The notes beneath the pieces were generated by a model. It did no database searches. It was given only the letters and a program-made list of their open reading frames with translations, and had not been told where the DNA came from. 64,000 nucleotides of DNA from Beverwykella pulmonaria (Eukaryota; Ascomycota; Dothideomycetes; Pleosporales; Melanommataceae), in assembly GCA_001599595.1 (NCBI GenBank), contig BCHH01000010.1:1681035-1745034 (forward strand), read 5' to 3'. The position numbers and the translations under genes were made by a program. Within the stretch, counting starts at the first letter, position 1; the number at the start of each line of letters is the position of its first letter. Shown here piece after piece: positions 42,536 to 53,835 of this stretch.

Positions 42536-44631
42536 GGGATATCGAGCAGGGTTGTGGTAATCCTTGAACGGACGCGCGTAGGGCTGAATGCAATGTATCT
42601 ACGAAAAGAGATCGTGTGCTCTATCTCGCATCCTGATGCTGTAGATCGCTGATCGCTGATCGCTGAACGTCCCATCGAGAAAGAGTACGTTCAACGGAAG
42701 CTCCGAAGTCGGCAATCTAAAATTATTGAACAACTGCCATTCAAAGCCATAGAAAGGTGTCTGAATACGGACGGATGTAGATTTGAGTTCACAACGTTTA
42801 CCACTCAAGTATTAATTAAGTCGGCGAAGAACCTAATGCCGACAGTGACAACGGAGGAAGCTCCTTCTGTGGTGTAGCGCCCTGATGCACAAACTGTTGG
42901 ATATAAGGGTATTGGGTGTGACAGATGCTTGGGATGCAGTAATAGTGGGTTATTTCCACGGATACCGGTATTTGGGTAGACCTGCAGACATGGGAAGTTA
43001 CTTGGATGAGTGCCGCCGGAAGCAGGTTCTGGGTAGTTTCGTGGCAGCTAACTCGAGGAAACAGTATCGGATGTTAGTCTGATTTGGATTAAGGTTGCGG
43101 AACGGCGCTCCTGTAGGTATTATTCGTCCCGCAACCCAAAATCCAGGCTCTCCCATCTGGTGTCCGTTTGGGAACGTTTAAATGACATGGCGATCCATGC
43201 TCTCCTGTGATACTTGAGGGGAGCCACGAGAACATGTTTGGGACAGTAGATCTCTCCAACGTCGCGGAGCAGTTGGCTGCGGGCCAACATCTGGGATCCC
43301 TATGCTCGCAAATCGGATGTCTGCTTGCTAAACTCTGTAGCAATCAAAAGTTTCATGCTATATCAAAATACTGATTCAGTTCCAAGAGGCGCCAATTCCA
43401 AGAGAGTGGCGGATAATTCCCAGCCCTCCTTAGCATCGTAGGCGAGCTCCACAGTGTGCGACTAGGACACCAAATTAGGAAGCTAGAGAGGCCCTACTCG
43501 CCAACTTCTTTTCTTTTTGCGGGCCGTTCTGGATGAGTTGCGATGGATGCCATTCGACACGAAAGCTTCTAGAAGTGGAAATGGCTTGCGAAAAATTGTT
43601 CCGGCCCCCCCAAAGTCGATTAAGCCGTTCGGTGCCGATCGCTGGCGAGGTTGAGAGACGTAGATCGTTCAAGATGCAGGAGCCTCGGAGCCGGCTCTGA
43701 GTGCAAATCCGACACAAACCCTGGAGGCGCTCGCTTAGTGCCCGTTTCACGTGCAGCCCTGTCAAAGTATATTCCATCCTCGAACACGACTCCCTTCGCC
43801 CTACGCGCAACCATGTGGAGAACACCCATGGCTGTGCATGGCAAATGCCAGATCTCAGTGCCGACGCGTGCTTTCGACTCAGGTACCGGCGTTTGCTCCT
43901 TGCGCTCATGACGACCTCATAGTGTGGCGTCCCCTAACTACCTTTTGGGGACCTGTCACCCCGTCACTCCACCGCAGGGCCGTCGCCGCAAGTCACCATC
44001 CGGCACCCTACCTGCAACTGGCAGTTATCCGTATCGTTTTCGCGTAATGCGAACGCCCACACGGCAAAGTCGCGTGTGCCCTTCGTGTTCCTCCAAAGAG
44101 GGAGCTTCGCCGGCCCTAACGCTCCGCGGCTCATCTATTGCCCCACATATTGAGACACCGAGTTTGTGGCAAGCTCTGAATTTTCACAGCATCCCTTCTG
44201 TCAGCGTTGTTATCGCCTCCTGGGCTGCATTAATTATCCGCAAATATATTGCGACTCGATAGGAAACCGCCAAAGTAACCCTGGAGCGGTCCCATGGCGG
44301 CACTCGGGCCGAGACTCGGGTAGCGTTGAGTCGACGAACCAGGACTTTCTGATCCACTTTTAGACCCTGGGCGGATCATTCGTCGTGCTGGGCTGCACAT
44401 CAGCGCTAAGTTTCACAAGCCTGTGCTTGCACTAATCGACTTAAAGCATTACGATGACCTTCAGCGCCCGTTACGTTGCAAGGGTAGCGAGCAAAGTAGG
44501 GGACTGTCAATTCAGCCTATGAGCCTCCCTGCAAGCTCGACAAACCTCATTTCCTTCTCAGTTTCTGCTCGTTCTTTTTAATTCTCTTGCTCCTCTCGTC
44601 GAGTTCTGGGATCTGGCTCCTCAATGACAGA
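42536..44631. other. Decayed region, no intact gene seen
   Basis: About 2.1 kb with overlapping short frames on both strands (up to 144 codons), none with a recognised motif. Probably further remnants of the transposon graveyard, followed by the promoter of the next gene. Confidence 0.45.
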
Positions 44632-46188
44632 ATGAAATCTTCCACCAAACTGCTGTTCCTGGTCCTGGCGCTCCTTCAGTTCAGATTTGCCCAAGCATCC
44701 CTCGCAGCATCCATCGCAACACTCCCTCCGTGCGCGGTACGTCCCCCCATGACAATTGCTTTTGGCAATGCTAACAGAACTATTCAGTTGTCATGTCTTA
44801 TAACTGCGGTTGGGGAATCGCCATGTGCGCTCACCAACCAGACTTGTATTTGTACAAACGGTCCGCTGCAGAGCAGTGTAGAGGCATGTGTCCTTCGAAC
44901 CTGTACCGTCAAGCAGGCTCTGAGTCAGTCATCGCCATTCGATATAATGATGTGAATTCCAATTGATGTATTCTGCAGCCACAAAGAACACCACTATGAC
45001 AACATGTGGTGCTCCCATTAGGAGCAAAGTCAAACTCGGTCGCATTGTCAATATCACCCTTGGGGTCATATCTGCAGCTTTTGTGATCATAAGAATTGGC
45101 TACAAGGTGATAGTCTCTCGGGCTGAACTTGGCTGGGATGACTACTTCATCGTCATCACTCTCGTTTGCGGAACGCCAAACACCATCATCATCGATCGAG
45201 GCGCATTCAGGAACGGGCTCGGCTTGGACACATGGACACTTCCATTCGACGAAATCACTCGTTTTGTCCGCTTCTTCTATATCATGGAGATCAACTACTT
45301 CGCTGATCTTGCAATGTTAAAGCTTTCGCTACTATTTTTTTATCAACGCATCTTTCCAGCAAGAAATGTTAGGAGGATCATCTGGAGCACGATCGCATTC
45401 AATGTGGCTTATGGTGTAACGTTTGTTATTGTTGCTATCTTCCAGTGTCGACCCGTAAGCCATTATTGGAATAAGTGGGATGGGGAACACGAAGGCAAAT
45501 GCATCAACATCAATGCGCTGGGCTGGGCCAACGCTGCGATCAGCATTGGTAATATGCCCGTCCTCAAAAGAAACGTTGATAGCGCTAACTTTTTCCAGCA
45601 TTGGATATTTGGATGCTGGCCATTCCTCTGTCCCAGCTCGTCCACCTCAAATTGGCATGGAAGAAGAAGATCGGCGTGGCAATGATGTTCTTCGTTGGTA
45701 CCTTGTAGGCGTCACTCCCGCTTTCTGCCCACTACAGAACACTGATGTGATTACTCCTTAGTGTAACAGTCGTGTCCATCCTCCGCCTCCAATCCCTTGT
45801 CACCTTCGCAACCTCGCACAACCCTACCTGGGACCAATGGGACGTTAGCAACTGGTCCACAATTGAGCTCAATGTCGGCATCATGTGCGCTTGCATGCCC
45901 GCCATGCGCGTAATCCTTGTGCATCTCTTCCCCAAGGTTCTCGGCACTACCTTGAACACCTCATACAACGCAAAATATGGAAACAGAAGTCAGGATATAG
46001 GAAAAAGTGGTTATTCCAGCCAGGCTGGGAAAAAGAAGGACGGGACAGGGAATGCGAGTGTGATAAACTACACTAAGACGTTTGAGGTGCAACATGGGGA
46101 TAATGATGAGGAAGTGTTGGTGCAGATGAACGATCTAGGGACCAAGGGGAAGATCACGAGTAACCACTCAAGTGAGATAAGTCTGTAG
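44632..46188 (+). CDS. CFEM-containing Pth11-like rhodopsin-domain receptor
   Basis: Five exons: 44632-44736, 44788-44923, 44979-45548, 45599-45704 and 45762-46188. Introns are 50-57 nt; the join is 447 aa. Residues 1-~20 are a signal peptide ([17 protein letters not shown]). A CFEM-type Cys module follows: LPPCALSCL (created by splicing), [23 protein letters not shown]. The rest is the seven-helix fungal rhodopsin domain, with hallmark stretches [52 protein letters not shown] and [15 protein letters not shown] hydrophilic cytoplasmic tail ends it. Members such as Magnaporthe Pth11 sense surfaces and act upstream of cAMP signalling in plant infection; the ligand here is unknown. ATG 44632 is preferred over an upstream in-frame start because it begins the signal peptide directly. 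Confidence 0.9.
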
Positions 46189-47267
46189 CATTAGACGGTT
46201 GCAATAGAGATATCGTTCAGTCAGTTAGCCCGCACGGGTTGTTTGGTGGGTCATGTGGGATCACGGCGCACTAATTCGATATAGGAAAGGACATCGAGTC
46301 ACCTCAAGTCAACAGAAGTGATCGGGCACCATCGCACCGCTCACATTTCTTACACAAGACACGCCAGAATGCGCCTCCCTCACCCTCTCACCTAATACGG
46401 GGTAGCGCCACTCCTCTATTTCTTTGCTCTCTTCGCGCGTGCCTATTCTCTCATGAAACGCCTCTTGCTTTAGACCTCTCTGCTACTTTCTCATGACACA
46501 TAGCTGAAAGCTTCGGTCGCCGTTCTTCACTCTTCAAGCCACTTCAATAGCCCACCGATAGTACAAGTACAGTTGTTCATCTTCATCAACCAAGCGCGGT
46601 GGAGGAAGACGCGGTTTGTCTGCTTCCCCTTGCCAATCTGGAAACCTCTGGTCAGGCGCCTCTTTGAACCAAAACAACGGCATCTGAAGATATTTCGAGA
46701 CGACCAAATGTAAAACGTGCACCCTCACTATCTTTGGGGTACTGGCTCGGACGATCGGATAAATCTGAATCATCGACTTGAGACATCTTCTCCTATCTGA
46801 GTGAAGATCGGAAAGAAGCTCGCTGGGATGCTAGAAAATAACGAGAGTTTCAAAAGGCTAAAGAGGATCTTCCCAAGAAGTTTGGAAAAATCTAGACTGA
46901 GGATCAGATCAACGCTTATACATAGAAAGGTGTACAGTCTAAACTAAGAAATAAACATTTTGAAAGAAGGATCTTGAAGAACGAGTTGAAAACGAAGCAT
47001 AAGCTAGCATAATTGAGATCAGACTGTATTAGATTGAGAGATGCACAGGTTGAGAGAAGAAATAACCTCTGTAATGATTCACGGAAAAGTTCGAGGTGTC
47101 CCGCAAGTCTTGTAGTCGGAAGGCTTACTGTTCTTGTTGTTAGCGTCCACACCCCTGTTGCTCATCCGCGAGCCAGCATATTATGTCCGTAATCGCCATG
47201 AGATGCGCGCGAAACTGCCTCTTCACGCCGCTCTCATGATTCCTCTGCACTAGTGGTTGATATTAGT
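46189..47267. other. Intergenic, no supported gene
   Basis: About 1.1 kb. A 79-codon minus frame at 46534-46773 with an acidic, aromatic C-terminus (DEDEQLYLYYRWAIE) is too short to support as a gene. Confidence 0.45.
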
Positions 47268-48774
47268 ATGTCCGCTGTTGATGGCTCTGAATTCCTGCCG
47301 AATGGCACCAATCATATCAAACGTACGGCCGCTCAACGACCCCTCCATTCCGTGGCCAATACTAAGAGGGCGGGACAGATCGCAGAAATTCCACCATTTT
47401 GAATCCTAGATCATACGTTACAGCCGACCTCTGGAAACAAGCACCTATACTCACAGGTAGCACACGATTCGAGCCTCTACTCGACGCAAGGAACATCCTC
47501 GTCACTGGAGGGGCAGGATTCATGTACGTCTTCGTGCTCAGAATTGGAGGAACCGTCAATGGTGGTACCGCTGATCTAGAGAAATGAACATGGACTGACA
47601 CACCACTAGAGCCTGCTGGTTCGTCCGCCACTTAACCCTCACGTACCCCGACCACTATAACATCGTCTCCTTCGATAAGCTCGATTATTGCGCAAGTCTC
47701 AACAACACACGCATCCTCGATGGTCGGCCCAACTTCACCTTCGAGCAAGGAGACATTACGTCGCCCTCGGACGTGAAGAAGTGTCTACGCAAGCACAAGA
47801 TCGACACCATCTTCCACTTCGCAGCGCAATCCCATGTTGACCTCAGTTTCGGCAATTCATACCAGTTCACGACCACAAACGTGTACGGGACACATGTTCT
47901 CTTGGAGAGAGCAAGGGAACATGGCGTAAATAGGTTTATACACATCTCCACGGATGAGGTATATGGAGATGTGCCAATTGGGGCTGCTGATCTTAGTGAG
48001 ACGAGCATACTTGCTCCTACGAACCCATATTCGGCGAGTAAGGCAGCTGCGGAGATGATGGTCAGCGCATATCGGAACAGCTTCAAGTTGCCCCTTATCA
48101 CGGTCAGGAGTAACAATGTGTATGGACCGCATCAATTTCCAGAGAGTACGACGAATATACTTCCCACACGTATCAACCATTTCTGACTCCAGATAGAAAT
48201 CATTCCTAAATTTATTATGCTATTACAGCGACGGAGGAAGCTCTTAGTTCATGGAGACGGCTCGCCCACCCGTCGATATGTCTATGCAGGAGATATCGTG
48301 GATGCGCTTGACACTATCTTGCACAAAGGCGTCATTGGCCAGATTTACAACATTGCATCTAAAGACGAGATATCAAACATGGACATTTGCCACAAACTCC
48401 TAGACCTTTTCAAAATTCCACACGGAACGCCAGAGGAACTACAGAATTGCATTCAGTGCACCGAGGACCGGCCGTTCAACGATCAAAGATATGCCACTGA
48501 TGGCTCGAAGCTTGCCGCATTGGGTTGGGAGCCCAAGACCAGCTTCGATGACGGACTGAAAAGTACTGTCGACTGGTACCAACGATTTGGGGAAGTGTGG
48601 TGGGGAGATATTACCAGGGTGCTGACTTCGTTTCCTGTGGTTGAGGGAACGGAGATCTGGACAAAGGAAGAGCACGACGCCTTACCTTCGGACGAAGAGC
48701 TAGGTTTGGACGATGATGGCGTGTGGACGAAGAAAGCGTGGAACAACCTTCAGATGTCGGGAGGAATAGTTTAA
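47268..48774 (+). CDS. NDP-glucose 4,6-dehydratase (RHM-like SDR)
   Basis: Four exons: 47268-47322, 47424-47523, 47610-48145 and 48197-48774. Introns are 101, 86 and 51 nt; 422 aa. The NAD-binding motif VTGGAGFIA is completed by splicing; Ala in the third glycine position is normal for UDP-rhamnose synthase-type dehydratases. Further motifs are DKLDYCASL, FHFAAQSHVDLSF, HISTDEVYGD (Thr166-Asp167-Glu168) and NPYSASKAAAE (Tyr192, Lys196), then RYVYAGDIVDAL. It should convert UDP- or dTDP-glucose to the 4-keto-6-deoxy sugar, the first step to rhamnose-type sugars. The acceptor of the third intron was set to give FPEKIIPKF. Exon 1 was inferred because the second exon has no ATG and an in-frame stop upstream; that is the least certain part. 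No 3,5-epimerase/4-reductase partner is in the window. Confidence 0.88.
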
Positions 48775-49393
48775 GTTTGAGGAGATCTCACTTTGAAGTC
48801 TGACTGGATAGATTCATTCACAATCTTCGCATATTTGATACCCAATTGAACATATCTAGCGTCTGCAATTATGTCCAAGTTTCGTTCCTCTAAGCCATTG
48901 AATTTCGCTGATTCTGCATGCAGCCACCATATTCTGTAATGGGAAGTCTTCCTCCATCTTCGCTCTCTGCATACTAATTATTTATATTCGTCAACGAAGG
49001 ATAATATGAATTGAGTTTGCAATTATCAAAGAATACCCATCTGTTGTCAATCCATTTCAGGAGCTGTGCTTGACGGACCTTTCAATGTGATGCCAAGCTG
49101 TGGCGGCGGAGGGACGCTCAGCCACGATTCCACGACACTTTCAGCTCCGAAACGTCCAGCGTCAGCGGTATTTCTCCCTCAAACGCTCACCAACAACCCC
49201 AAGACCTTTCAACTCCTCTGGTCCTCACTCAAGTCCACGTATACAATAACTTGCTTTGCTTTTGGCATCACCAACACTCTCCGACCACTCACCCACCCAC
49301 ACACACATATATTCAGTCTCTCAGGTACCCCGCTAAGCCACTCCGCAACCTCGCACCCCCGACCCCTGCTAACAACCGCGCAGAACCGCCAAC
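48775..49393. other. Intergenic and SEC9 5' region
   Basis: 3' flank of the dehydratase gene, then a C-rich, CA-rich stretch (CACCCACCCACACACAC at ~49290) typical of a fungal promoter/5' UTR before SEC9. Confidence 0.5.
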
Positions 49394-50260
49394 ATGGGCT
49401 TCCTCAAGAAGAAAGACGACGAAGACTCCACACGCTCTGCTCTTTTCGGCTCCCGCAAAAAGGACAAAGCATCTCCGGCAGCGGCAAACCCCTACGCTGC
49501 TCCCCCGGCGGGCAGCGATCCCTACGCCAACCCGCCCCCAGCCTACTCAGGCGGACCACAGGACCAGTACCGGCGTGAAAAGAGCCCCGCTGTGACCGGG
49601 CAGGGCCAGAGCTATGGTGCAGCCAGCGGTGGTTACGGTGCCCAGGGCGGCAGCTACGGAGGTGGAGGCGGCTATGGAGCGGACAGATATGGAGGCGGTG
49701 GTGCTGCTCCAGCACAGACAAGGCCTGGAGGATATGGTGGTATGTCAAGTATACGTTGTGTGGTATTACTCAATCGCTAATCCGACTTTCGCAGGCCTTG
49801 GACGTAGCACTTCCGACGACACCGTGAGCACCGATGCTGGCAGAGACCAATTGTTCGGGGCTGCTCCCAAACGATACCAAGAACGCGCGCAGGCAGCACC
49901 TCCCGGCGGAGCACCAGGAGGCGGATACGGCCAGAGCGGCGCATATGGACAGTCTGGTGCTTATGGATCTGCCCCTGCAGCAGGTGGATATGGCGCATAC
50001 GAAGATCGCCAGTTGACGGCCGAAGAACAAGAGGAGGAAGATATCAACGCTACCAAGAACGAGATTAAGTTCATGAAGCAAAAGGATGTCTCCTCGACCC
50101 GGAATGCACTCCGACTAGCGCAGCAAGCAGAGGAAACGGGTCGCGACACGCTTGCCCGGTATGCTCCCCCCCCCCCCCCCCCCCCCCCCCGCTCCGCACA
50201 CGTTCTTCTTTGCTATTTTTTCCTGTTCCTTCTCCGCCCACGCTCTAGTTGCACCCACCG

Positions 50261-50292
<32 letters not shown>

Positions 50293-51095
50293 TTGTTCAT
50301 AAGTAATATAGACTAACATGTGATATAGCCTCGGAGCTCAGGGAGAAAGAATCCACGTAAGATTGTTCCACTTGAATAAATCAGATGCTCCCAAAACTGA
50401 ACTAATCCCTTGCACAGAACACAGAGAAGAACTTGGATCTTGCGTCTTCACAGAACCGCATTGCGGAGGAGAAAGCTCGGGAACTCAAGACTCTTAACAA
50501 GTCTATGTTTGCTGTGTAAGGAAGCTCCAGTTTCTTGTCTGCATCCTAGCCTAACGAACTCCGAACAGGCACGTCTCCAATCCCTTCACTTCGCAATCCC
50601 GTCGCGAAGAGCGCGACGCTAAGATCATGGAAACACACCGCGCCGACCGTGAAGCCCGCGACGCCACACGGAAGGCTGCTTGGGAATCCTCGGCGCGTAG
50701 CGACGCTATTAACCGAGATCTTAAAGGCACCGGTGGACCCGCGAAGAAGTCCACGCTCGCCGATAGAGCCAAGTATCAGTTTGAAGCCGACTCTGAGGAC
50801 GATGAGATGGAGAATGAGATCGATTCTAACCTTGACGCTCTACACGGCGCTGCGAAGCGTTTGAACACCCTTGGTCGTGCTATGGGCCAAGAGGTTGAGA
50901 CGCAGAACAAGCATCTTGCCCGCATTGATGCGAAGACTGATAAGGTTTGTGCTACCGTGTCTCTTTGTACACTCTATTCTCCGCCACGCAATGTGTCATG
51001 CTCACTTTTCTATTTGTAACATGTGCTAACATTATATCCTCTAGGTTGATGATCAGATCGCTATGAACCGTGCGAGGTTGGACCGCATTCACTAG
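49394..51095 (+). CDS. SEC9: Sec9, SNAP-25-type plasma-membrane t-SNARE
   Basis: Six exons: 49394-49739, 49795-50158, 50329-50356, 50418-50515, 50569-50944 and 51045-51095; 420 aa. The start MGFLKKKDDEDS is followed by a Gly/Tyr/Gln-rich disordered region to ~180. The first SNARE (Qb) helix covers ~195-275 (INATKNEIKFMKQKDVSSTR, LAQQAEETGRDTLARLGAQG, then the NTEKNLDLA segment). After a linker, the second (Qc) helix fills the C-terminus (IDSNLDALHGAAKRLNTLGR to the final RLDRIH). There is no transmembrane segment, as expected for Sec9. It pairs with Sso and Snc proteins to fuse secretory vesicles at the growing tip. A 28-nt micro-exon at 50329-50356 is required for the first SNARE helix. Intron 2 (170 nt) contains two long poly-C runs. 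Confidence 0.95.
50166..50190. repeat. Poly-C run in SEC9 intron 2, first
   Basis: About 25 consecutive C residues a few bases after the 5' splice site. Confidence 0.8.
50261..50292. repeat. Poly-C run in SEC9 intron 2, second
   Basis: About 32 consecutive C residues upstream of the GACTAAC branch site and the acceptor at 50328. Confidence 0.8.
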
Positions 51096-52098
51096 GCGTT
51101 TGTTGTATATAGTACCACTTTTTGAATACAGCATAGAGCAATTGAGTTGGGATAGTTTGAGGCATGACTGAGTTAGTTGAGCAAGCGACAACTGATGGAA
51201 TTACGGAGAGCTGAGTTGGAATCGTGTGTGGAGCATGTCGGGCGTTCTTCGCATTGAATCATGCTTTCTTGACATCACACATTATGGGTACATAGAATGA
51301 AAAGGTGCCAAAACTCTGTCTCTTGCCTTGTTCTGTTATGGATAACTACGTGTGTAGCACATTCCTCTAGTAACAATTGAGTGCGTGGCTGGTGATTGTG
51401 TCGAATTGCATCGAAAGTGGCCAGTTGAGAGTTAACAGTCTAGAACGAACTTTTGATAGTAGTCAGAAGCTAACTCCTCTGCACATCTTCTTCGATGGAG
51501 TGTCGTTGTTCACCCGCGTGTGTGCTGCAGAGAACCAGTGATGGCAATTGAATAGAAACTCCGTCACAGACTGACAGCTCAATTATTGAAAACATCGAAG
51601 AACCGCTGGTAAATGTGACTGTTTTTTCCCCCCTACCTGTTACACCATCGTCTGCGATAGTGATGTTGATGGAAATCGGATCTGAATGAAAAATATAAAT
51701 ATTCAGTCGCACTCGAAATCTACTACCGCTGCGCACTGATGAGACGCGCACTGCGAAGCCCACTGTGCGCGCGGAGAAAAGGGAGGTTAGGGTGAATAAA
51801 TTGCACGTGGAAAAAGCAAAAGACTTGAGGTAGTAGTTGGAAAGACGTGGGCGAGATGCAGAGGAAGAGGAAGAAATGGCGTGGTTTCGAAGAGAGAAAC
51901 GAGGGAGAGAGGGATGCGAAGAGCTAGAATACGGATCGGAGCAAGTCATCAAGCCCTGTAGTGCCCTAACAAAGCTGAGGGTACCAAAACTCCTCATCCG
52001 CAGAATGATGCAGAGTTCAAAATCCCAGGTCGCACACTTGTCTATCGGTCCTAGATGCGCGGCCCTCGCAAGGGCACATGCGCACGCCCGGCTCACAC
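51096..52098. other. Intergenic between convergent SEC9 and SDR genes
   Basis: About 1 kb holding two 3' flanks. A 236-codon minus frame (51470-52180) overlaps the SDR 3' end and has no motif; not supported as coding. Confidence 0.5.
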
Positions 52099-52857
52099 TC
52101 AGTCCAACATACCCCCATCCACACGGTACACACTCCCCGTTACATAACTGCTCTCCTCCCCAAGCAACCAAACAATACACTCGGCGATCTCCTCCGGCTT
52201 TCCATCCCTCGCTAGACTCACCGCCGGCGTAGGAAACGTCCCATTCGCCTCCTGCATCGCCCTCACCATCGGCGTATCCGTTTGTCCTGGAGCCACAACA
52301 TTAACCCTTACACCCCTGGGGCCTGCCTCTTTCGCTGCGCATTTTGTCAGGCCATGCGCGGCGTGCTTGGACGCTACATATGCGGCGTCTCCCGCGAACC
52401 CGATTAGACCTGAGACGGAGCCTACATTTACGATGGAGGAGGGCGTGGACAGGATGCCAGAAGAAAGTTGTGCGCGAAGGCAGTGGAAGAGACCGAGCGT
52501 GTTGATGTTCATCACCTCGCTAAACTCCTCATCGGTCACATGTTCGATATTCTTTGGCGTCCAGATAGGATGGAACCCAGCGATATTTGCACAACCGTCT
52601 AGTGTTTTCCCGAAATGCTTCGTTGTGTTTTGGACCCATGATGTTACGGAGGAGCTGGAGCGGATATCGAGGGGAGTAGACAGGACCTTTTCCGGGGAAG
52701 AGAGGGAGACAAGTTCTTCGTGTGCGGTGCGAAGATTGGCGACATTATAATCGGCGAGGGAGAGGAAGGCGCCGCGGCGGGCGAGGAGACGTGCGGTAGA
52801 GAGTCCAATGCCAGATGCAGAGCCGGTTATGGTTATCAGTTTGTTTGTGAGGGGCAT
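52099..52857 (-). CDS. Short-chain dehydrogenase/reductase
   Basis: Intronless, 252 aa, the usual size of classical SDRs. Cofactor motif TGSASGIG at 11-18, with Asp36 in SLADYN, which suggests NAD(H) preference over NADP(H). NIAG is at 91-94 and the catalytic Ser in NVGSVSG (147/149), with Tyr160 and Lys164 in YVASK. VAPGQTDTPM and the C-terminal VTGSVYRVDGGML complete the fold. It would oxidise or reduce an alcohol/ketone substrate that cannot be predicted. It is convergent with SEC9; no neighbouring pathway genes indicate a substrate. Confidence 0.92.
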   Translation of the reverse strand: MPLTNKLITITGSASGIGLSTARLLARRGAFLSLADYNVANLRTAHEELVSLSSPEKVLSTPLDIRSSSSVTSWVQNTTKHFGKTLDGCANIAGFHPIWTPKNIEHVTDEEFSEVMNINTLGLFHCLRAQLSSGILSTPSSIVNVGSVSGLIGFAGDAAYVASKHAAHGLTKCAAKEAGPRGVRVNVVAPGQTDTPMVRAMQEANGTFPTPAVSLARDGKPEEIAECIVWLLGEESSYVTGSVYRVDGGMLD

Positions 52858-53835
52858 AGTAGTGGAGAAGATTTGTGGAATGGAGATGGGTGGGCGGAAG
52901 GAGGTTGGGCACTTGGATAATGAAGAAGGGATGAAGGAGGCAGACGAGGTCAGTTAGAAAATATAATGTAGGAATTGAGAATGACTGCTTCATAAATTCA
53001 AACTGTTCCCTTAAGTATTTGGGTTCTTGCGGCTATCATTTTCCGTGGCGATTTCCAGGTGCGAGGGAAGGCGTGCATGATTCCATGGCTGAACATAATT
53101 ACCCTTTTCGGTAGATGAATCCAGAATGGTTCTTCATCGGTGGTTCTTCACCTGTGGTCTAGCACATGCAAATGCCCCTCTTAGTAAAGTTTTTGACATC
53201 GGATTCGCATTCATTTGGGCAATTGCCATAAAAGAGAGGGAGACAAGGAAAAGGCAAAATAATGCTCCAGTACGGAACTGGAGGGATACTGCACAAGTTG
53301 GGTGAATGGAAAAGAGAAGCGCTGCTGGTAGAAATCGGAGCCATTGCAGGTACGGTGAAGGGTGATGATTGAATTTTCGAATCTGGTGCTTATGAGAAAT
53401 GCTGGATGCGAGGTTATTCGGGTACCCCGGAATGGAGTTGATAGTAACTATTCCACTAGTCTGAGCCTAGAATCGATGTAATGTGATGATGCATGTTTGT
53501 GCTGTTGGTAGGCTCGTCGTTCGGTTCCACAGCTTCGATTAAGGTTTAGAGGTGCTCGATGAATGGCCACTCTGAGGATACACCAGTGTTGGCAATGATA
53601 GTGAGTGTGAGTGTTTGGTGTGGAAGTCTGGGCCGGCTGCGCTCACCTCCAAACGGGAGCTTGGGCCAACCAGCGCCAAGATGCGGGGAAACTGGAGCTC
53701 TCATGCAAGGCACGATTGCAAAGTACATGCATCACACCCCAGCATCACACCCACCCATCTGTACCAAGCATTGTCCACACCGCATCCATCTTTCCATCCG
53801 CCTCCTCCGCCTCCTTCATCACTTCCCTCATCGCT
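52858..53835. other. Divergent intergenic region, no supported gene
   Basis: About 1 kb between the divergent SDR and alpha-mannosidase starts. It should contain both promoters; short frames only. Confidence 0.5.

Noticed and set aside
43475..44262. Several overlapping frames of 70-144 codons on both strands
   Set aside because: Mutually overlapping, without motifs; treated as decayed non-coding sequence.
46534..46773. 79-codon minus frame with acidic aromatic end
   Set aside because: Too short, with no upstream exon found and no family recognised.
44632..48774. Possible biosynthetic gene cluster (receptor plus sugar dehydratase)
   Set aside because: No backbone enzyme (PKS, NRPS, terpene synthase), transporter or P450 is present; the two genes are ordinary neighbours.
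51470..52180. Minus-strand frame of 236 codons
   Set aside because: It overlaps the SDR 3' end in another frame, is Ser- and Cys-rich, and has no motif; most likely random.
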